Assembly: GCF_026914265.1 (NCBI RefSeq)
Contig: NC_069136.1
Span: 35,146,406 to 35,210,405, forward strand
Reading direction: 5' to 3'
Length of the DNA stretch: 64,000 nucleotides
Source of the DNA: Mya arenaria
Lineage: Eukaryota > Mollusca > Bivalvia > Myida > Myidae
The first letter of the stretch is position 1, and each line of letters opens with the position of its first letter. Positions 58,308-64,000 of the stretch are shown in pieces. Made by a program: the position numbers and the translations under genes. The notes beneath the pieces were generated by a model that worked only from the letters and a program-made list of their open reading frames with translations, ran no database searches and was not told the origin of the DNA.

Positions 58308-58839
58308 GTACGAATGGATCAAAACATTGCTTTATTGAATTTTAGAACTTAAATAAAGGCATTTTTAATGAAAATGTCATAATTGCAATAGCACCCTAGT
58401 TCGTTCGAATGGCGTTCGTACAACAAAAATATAGACTTTAATTGATATTAAAGTTAATACTTAAAATTATAATGAAGATGGTTAAAACGATGATGTTGGT
58501 GATGATCTTGTTATGTTAAAGGATAATGATTTTGTCATCAAGATGCATAATCATGATTGATATACAATTTCAGCCCGAAGGCGGCACGTACCTGACTTCC
58601 ATTAAGAACTTTTGATCATGGGTGACTACTTAGTGATGACACAATTGGTAACACCTCACTGATGACACAATGGCTTGATTGCTAATTTAAAACTGGATCA
58701 GGCCTTTTCACGGGAAACACAATGAAAAATGAAATATTCAATACATTGATGCTCTATTTTTCGGCCTTGTGTCGATCGATAAGACATTCACATTTACGTG
58801 ACAACCTTATACTTATGGGACATTATAATTGTTATGTTA

Positions 58840-59110
58840 CATTCTTATACTGAAGTGACTTTCATATGTTGATTCGACATTCTAAAGTTCATGTGACATT
58901 CTAATGTTTTGTTAATTCTTATATTGATGTGACATTTCAATGTTTATGTTACATTGGTATATTGATGTGACATTCTTATATGGATGTGACATTAAGGTGT
59001 TGATGTGACATTCTTATATCGATGTGACGTTCTTATATTGATGTGACATTCTTATATCGATGTGACGTTCTTATGTTGATGGTTCAACCATGCATTGATG
59101 TATCCTTCTA
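58840..59110. repeat. Minisatellite TGATGTGACATTCTTATAT, ~20-bp unit
   Basis: About a dozen imperfect units of GATGTGACATTCTTATATTG, most regular at 58970-59070. Confidence 0.75.
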
Positions 59111-59114
59111 ATTG

Positions 59115-60170
59115 TGATGTGACATTCTTTCATTGTCAGTTTAACAGTAAGTTATTGTGCATGTTCTTTAAGATACATGCTGTATACACCCTTTTATATT
59201 GGCGGGCAAATCAGTTCTAGTCTTGACTTTTAACAGAAAACATCGATTTCATTCAAATTCGAAAAAAGGATGTTTGTATACATGTTTGATATGTGTTTAT
59301 ATATGCATGCATGTCCGGATAGATTCCGTAGTTCCTATATTCTGAGGAATGAATTAGGGGTTATCTGTTTTAGTTAAGCCCTACGTGCATCGCTACGGTA
59401 ACACGTTTCATCCACCGGGTGTTTTTCGTGGGCGGCTGTCATTTCTATGAAGGATATATGATCAAATCTGTATCACCGTTAGTAAGAATTAAGAGGCGCA
59501 ATTAAGACACTTTGAAACTTTGCAATTAGTTATTGTTGACGCCTGGTAGTATACAGGTTTGATCAGGGCATGTACCGGAGGGGCCAGTAACATTTAGACA
59601 GAATGGAACAGTATGTTCGAGCTTTTCATTGTTGTTAAAGTATTTATGTAGAAAATTTGCTTTAAAAGAAAATTGTTTGTATGCGTTTGTGTGTGCCACA
59701 CTGCTTCAACATGTGCCAAAATAAATATCGAAGTCTTTCCCCATGCAAACATGTGTTAAGTCTTAACGTCCCTCTGCACAGTATTGTTTTTTATCAAACT
59801 ATATTGATTTTGTTTGATTTTAATAAATATTAAAATTCTATTTTTCGTTATGTTAAATTCTTTGATGACCTAATATTTCAGTTTTTGGGAATACCCAGTA
59901 AAGGTATTGAGTAATGTCCAAATGTGAATTGGTTACCCTACAGGAGAGGTGTTTGCGTGCAACCACTATCTAGCAAGGAAAGTTACCTCGTTTTAAGAAA
60001 GCCGACATGGACCTTGTAGTGGCACTCTTATTCAAAATACACATGTATAACCATCATAGATTTTGACTGATAAACCTTAAACTACTTAACTAGATAATGC
60101 ATTTGTGGAAATTATTCATAACTGATAACAAGATTGTAACCGTTCATTTAGCGAATATACTATGTTTTAA
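59115..60170. other. Intergenic, nothing recognised
   Basis: AT-rich sequence. No gene or repeat family recognised. Confidence 0.35.
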
Positions 60171-60295
60171 ATCTTTTTTTATGGAGAGTCTTCCATCAGA
60201 ATTATCAAACTGGAAAAAGATTCTTATTTTAGATATACGATATCTAAAGGCGGTACTGGTTATATTATAACAGATTAACTTGTAAGTCAAATAAT

Positions 60296-60435
60296 ATGCA
60301 TTTATACTTAGATTTTTCCTCTTCTCAGCCTATGTCATTCAAACGTGGCATTTCATATAGCCAGGCTAAACGCTACAGACGTATTATCTCAAATGATAAT
60401 ATGTCACGTACGTCTTTAAGTAGTCTGCGTTATGC
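60296..60435 (+). mobile_element. Fragment of a Penelope-like retroelement
   Basis: HLYLDFSSSQPMSFKRGISY, SQAKRYRRIISNDN resembles the conserved stretch after the RT domain of Penelope-like elements (YLDFxSCHPxHxKxxIPxxQAxRxRRICS). Nothing else of the element is seen; the match fades after about 45 residues. Confidence 0.5.
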
Positions 60436-60899
60436 TGAACAAAAACAAAAACAAATGCTAAGTCAGCCATACCATATTCTTTACATTTATATCAATTTAA
60501 CAATAACTATGTTCCTTGTACCATTTCCAGATCGTTTGAATTGAAAAATGAGCTTATCGACCAAGACAGTGCTAAGAAACCCAATTAATATCGAAAAACC
60601 ACCTTTGACTTTATTTTTTTAAGAAACATGTATAATTCCAATGTGGATATCGGAAACGAGAGTTGCCGAATTGAAAGTTTGATATAAGTGTTTACATCAC
60701 GAGTAAGTACACAGCCAGTGCGTGTAAATAAGTGTACGGTATGTAGCTAAAATACTTTTGTTGAAGTCAATATCTATATGAAAAAACTACAGAAACACGT
60801 CTTAAGTAACACCTTCGTATTTGATCCCCTACACACATATTTAGAACACCGCTTTACCAACTTCATTTGGCTGAGCTTTGTTAGTATATGAAATAAAAA

Positions 60900-62540
60900 T
60901 AAAGTCGGTGAAATTTGTAAATCGACGAAGAGGGTATTTTAGTTACTCAGTACAGTCTTATATCGATCCCTGTCTCGTAGCGGCATTTAAACCAGCACTG
61001 CTTCCATCTACCAATATTGTCTTACTCAAGGACAAGTTAAGATAGCTTAACAGTATGTATTTGTTGCCAAACCGGTAATCTCCCATTTACAAAAGACGGA
61101 ATTTAATAAAAAGTCAGCCATAAACAGAATGGACGTCATTAAGACAATCTCGAAATTCTACCATATCTGCATTTAAACAATTATCCTTATATGCAGTTTT
61201 AAAATGCTGATTCCTTTTTCTTTGCAAAATCCGCCATAAAGTCTTCAAATTCTGCAGTTATTCTTTTTCGAATCAAGTTCTCTGAATATTTCTTTTTTCT
61301 CGTGTTTATAATATGCTTCAGGGCTATATATTTCTTTTATTGTAATGAAGTTATGCGTTGTTCTGTTTCAATCACCATGTTGCATTGCAACAAGTACCTT
61401 CTTGACCTGTACCATTCAAACAATAAGAACATTTTTATTCTTTAATACATTTTAGGTCATCATCTTTTCCAAATAAATTGTATTTGAACGCATTTCTGTA
61501 GCTTCACAGAACATTTTGAAATGACTTACACCCTTTCTATATGGTCCAAATTGTAACATTTGGAGTACCTGAACGTTAAACTCTGATAAGCGATAAGCTG
61601 GTAGGTATGAATGCATGTACTCCTACATAATTGCAATGCATTTCATTGCTGTAAACCTTATTCAAAATGGAGTCCCATAACAGCATGCGGTTCTTAAACT
61701 ATGTTGAGGGCTATATTTGTAAAATGTACGCACTTGTAAATATTATATCAAAGCGGTAACAATTGAGCTAGAAACGAAAACGAACAGTTCACTTTGTTAG
61801 TTACCGTAATTTTATTTCAAACAAAATTCTAAAATCCAAACACTTCCACTTCACAGAGATGCATGTACTCAAAATGTGGGTCATTCTGCTGCACCCTGAT
61901 CCAGCGACCTGCAATATATAGCAAAAATTTAAAGAGTGTCCATGTTTACTTACGTATTGAGTCTGAGAACAAAACTTTATTTTTTAATTCATTCTATAAC
62001 GAATCAAGATTTGTTGTTTAAAGTCTCGATTATCATCCTTATGTCAATATTGGGAAAAAGTTATAACATAATACGCTTAAAATGTATCAAATGTTAGCCT
62101 AGAAATTGTTATGTTGCAGGGAAAAGTAAACACAAACATTTAAGGTGTTTTGAATTTCGGTTCTGAGGGAGGGGCGGATGTCAAAAGATTGTTTACAGTG
62201 TACGGTACTCGACCTCTAACGAAAATTCATGGATCCAACCCTGACGGCGTTAGTGAATGTGGACCCCCGTAATAAATCATTTCATATTTATTTGTCATGG
62301 TTTTAAATTAATAACAGGTGCGTTCTTATCAATCTTCTCATTTGCCTTTTACTTTCGGTTTTGATCTTTATATTGCAATGCAAGTTCACGAAATTCGAAA
62401 CAAGGTAAGATTTATCACGTTTTTGTCGTTGTTGTCTGATATAGTAAATTACATATTTGTATGTGTGTAATCTTTGTTAAGATGAGTCGTTTTGATGAAT
62501 GTATGTGTGATTTTGTTGTTGTTTATTGGATGAATTAGCA
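60900..62540. repeat. Segmental duplicate B, carrying the intact F-lectin terminal exon
   Basis: Aligns along its length with 20900-22540 in the same orientation, about 40 kb away. This copy keeps the lectin exon at 61829-61908 in place of the (CT)n run. Confidence 0.7.
61829..61908 (-). CDS. Terminal exon of an F-type lectin gene (gene C)
   Basis: After a TTGCAG acceptor the frame (two bases complete a codon) reads RWIRVQQNDPHFEYMHLCEV, EVFGF, stop TAG at 61829-61831. This is the last strand of the FTP/F5-8C-like lectin fold, where LCEVEV(Y/F)G is nearly invariant. It is open and unbroken. Upstream exons (FTP core, signal peptide) should lie at higher coordinates but are not found up to 64000, so they are either beyond the window or lost. 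The match to the F-lectin family is strong for a short exon; whether the gene is alive cannot be judged. Confidence 0.65.
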
Positions 62541-62544
62541 CTGT

Positions 62545-63130
62545 TGCTCTGGTTTGCCGGTGATGTCTTTATGTGGAGGTATTTTATAAAATATTTTGCT
62601 TTATGATATATAAAACATTATGAGTAAACAAGAAGCTAAACATTGGCCATAATCTGTATTTAAAAACACAAGGCAAATGGCTTACAAACACTGAATGAGA
62701 TACACACCACGTACAAACAGTACAGACAAAAAACACGTGTATCATTATAACTATCAAAGTATGATGAGGTCACTGCGTTTGAACGGGAGTTTTAACGCTA
62801 GTTTACGATTACTCTTGCTCACATAAGTCGTTCATGCAGTTTTAACCGAAAGATAATACTGGCCTCAATGAAGCTCCCATTCTATATATAAAAATATTAC
62901 AACTCTCATAAATTTGTCCCTTCTTTATATATATAATCTCGATCGGTCCGTATATCACTGCCTCGCCAAAAATGTAATATGGACCGCTGACGTCATACGA
63001 TTGGTTAGTGAGGCTTGCTATTTTCACAACGGCGAAAATTTGTCGCAAGTAAACATTATCAGGTTTGTTAAATAAAACATATTTAAATCGCTTTAAAAAT
63101 ATTGTCTTGTAATGAAAAGTGCTCGGTATA
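62545..63130. other. Possible intron of F-lectin gene C; nothing recognised
   Basis: The minus-strand 103-codon ORF 62842-63153 is not recognised and overlaps the hairpin element; treated as unsupported. Confidence 0.3.
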
Positions 63131-63133
63131 ATA

Positions 63134-63301
63134 TAAGAAATATAACACACCACTTCGGGCCATATGGCATTATAAGGACCGGTCAGTCAGCCCCCGAAGG
63201 TGAATGGACCTCTGCTAACGCCTCGGTCCATACACCTTTGGTGGCTGACTGGCCGGTCCTTATAATGTCATATGACCCTCAGTGGTGTGTAATATTTCTT
63301 A
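63134..63301. mobile_element. Hairpin MITE (near-complete palindrome)
   Basis: TAAGAAATATAACACACCAC...ATAAGGACCGGTCAGTCAGC folds onto GGCTGACTGGCCGGTCCTTA...GTGGTGTGTAATATTTCTTA. The inner part AAGGTGAATGGACC / GGTCCATACACCTT also pairs. 168 bp in all. Confidence 0.75.
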
Positions 63302-63309
63302 AATAGACC

Positions 63310-63830
63310 ATTGAGAAAACCAGTTTTATAATACATGTACAATTAAAACAACATGGACACGGTGACCCTGTATATGTGTACAATGTTCGAGGCATAACAG
63401 ACGTTCGACAAGAAAAAGCATAACATCACAATACACCAAATAAAGATTACAATCGCATTAAAATGTCTTGTTTAATAAATGTTCGATTTCGTCTTAACGT
63501 CAAACATCAACTCTTTTGTCACTGAAATTTACAAGGCGGTAGCATTCGTTGATTTTTTTGCTTCAATATTTATGCAGTCTGTGTTTTTTGTATTGAATCG
63601 GTGTGTGCGGTGGGTTTAAATATCGCTTTCGCTTTTAAAATGAACGAATATTTAAATGTTGTCTTTGTAATCTTACTAAAGTGGTTTGCTTTTGCGCCTA
63701 TGATTGAAACTGATCATTATCAAAATTAAAAAATCCAATACATACTCGCAACAGGTCGATGACAGTGCATTACAATTATTGTCAAAATTCATTAAACGAT
63801 AGTTACAGATAATTGCAGTTTGCACTACAA
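63310..63830. other. Intergenic, nothing recognised
   Basis: AT-rich sequence; no coding or repeat signal. Confidence 0.35.
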
Positions 63831-63835
63831 TGTTA

Positions 63836-64000
63836 GAACCGCCCAGGTTGTATTCAATAAAATAATTATCCTTCGCCAAGTGGTAATTGAACCGCTCAGG
63901 CTTTATTCAATAAAATAATTATCCTTAGCCAAGTGGTAATTGAACCGCCCAGGTTTTATTCAATAACATAATTATCCTTCGCCAAGTGGTAATTGAACCG
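63836..64000. repeat. Tandem repeat, ~55-bp unit, three copies, continues past the right edge
   Basis: Unit: GAACCGCCCAGGTTTTATTC, AATAAAATAATTATCCTTCG, CCAAGTGGTAATT. Units start near 63837, 63889 and 63944. Confidence 0.85.

Noticed and set aside
62842-63153. 103-codon minus-strand ORF as F-lectin exon
   Set aside because: It has none of the FTP motifs and its start lies inside the hairpin element.

Overview
The window reads as nuclear DNA of a bivalve mollusc. It is AT-rich, its genes are small and intron-split, and it is dense in repeat families typical of bivalves: AGCTCACCTG...CAGGTGAGC elements with internal tandem arrays, MITEs with CACCAGTCAATTGTAACCACGC ends, Tx1-type and CR1/I-type LINEs, and a tRNA-like SINE. 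The assignment rests on these repeats and on two secreted gene families that are expanded in bivalves. No species is named.

The left 31 kb is a minus-strand array of two secreted protein families that alternate. One family encodes short-chain-collagen-C4-like (SCC4-like) proteins: a signal peptide, a short coiled coil and a cysteine-rich C-terminal domain, but no Gly-X-Y collagen repeat. Five copies are visible. Copies 1 (7076-10004) and 3 (17434-19985) splice into intact 252-residue proteins. Copies 2 (11880-13172), 4 (25619-27668) and 5 (29528-30899, 5' half only) are broken. The other family is F-type (fucolectin, FTP-domain) lectin. It appears as signal exons at 1197-1269 and 24464-24536, a damaged FTP exon at 22871-23091, a C-terminal relic near 10463-10523 and an intact terminal exon far to the right at 61829-61908. 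Both families look like soluble recognition proteins of mollusc innate immunity, so the locus looks like an immune cluster under birth and death. That role is inferred from the families and is not shown here.

Transposons cut into this array. A Tx1-type LINE (about 2140-6993) sits just behind SCC4 copy 1. MITEs occupy 14211-14853, 26591-26898, 28325-28797 and 28983-29301. A tRNA-like SINE/MITE composite (30094-30589) is nested in another repeat in the first intron of copy 5.

From 31.5 to 44.4 kb there is almost only repeat: a 4.8 kb element with about 16 units of 166 bp, a 2.1 kb element with about 13 units of 146 bp, a 76-bp array of about 25 units (40.1-42.05 kb), and a 0.9 kb element with 158-bp units. 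A BEL/Pao fossil fragment lies at 39.5 kb.

From 44.4 to 53.0 kb lie a decayed hAT-like transposase and a decayed CR1/I-type LINE (48.7-53.0 kb) that carries two nested MITEs. From 53.5 to 64 kb there is an unrecognised minus-strand terminal-exon-like ORF, a plus-strand series of exon-like modules (55.2-58.3 kb) bounded by splice signals, a Penelope-like fragment, a duplicate of the 20.9-22.5 kb segment carrying the F-lectin terminal exon, a hairpin MITE, and a 55-bp tandem repeat running off the right end.
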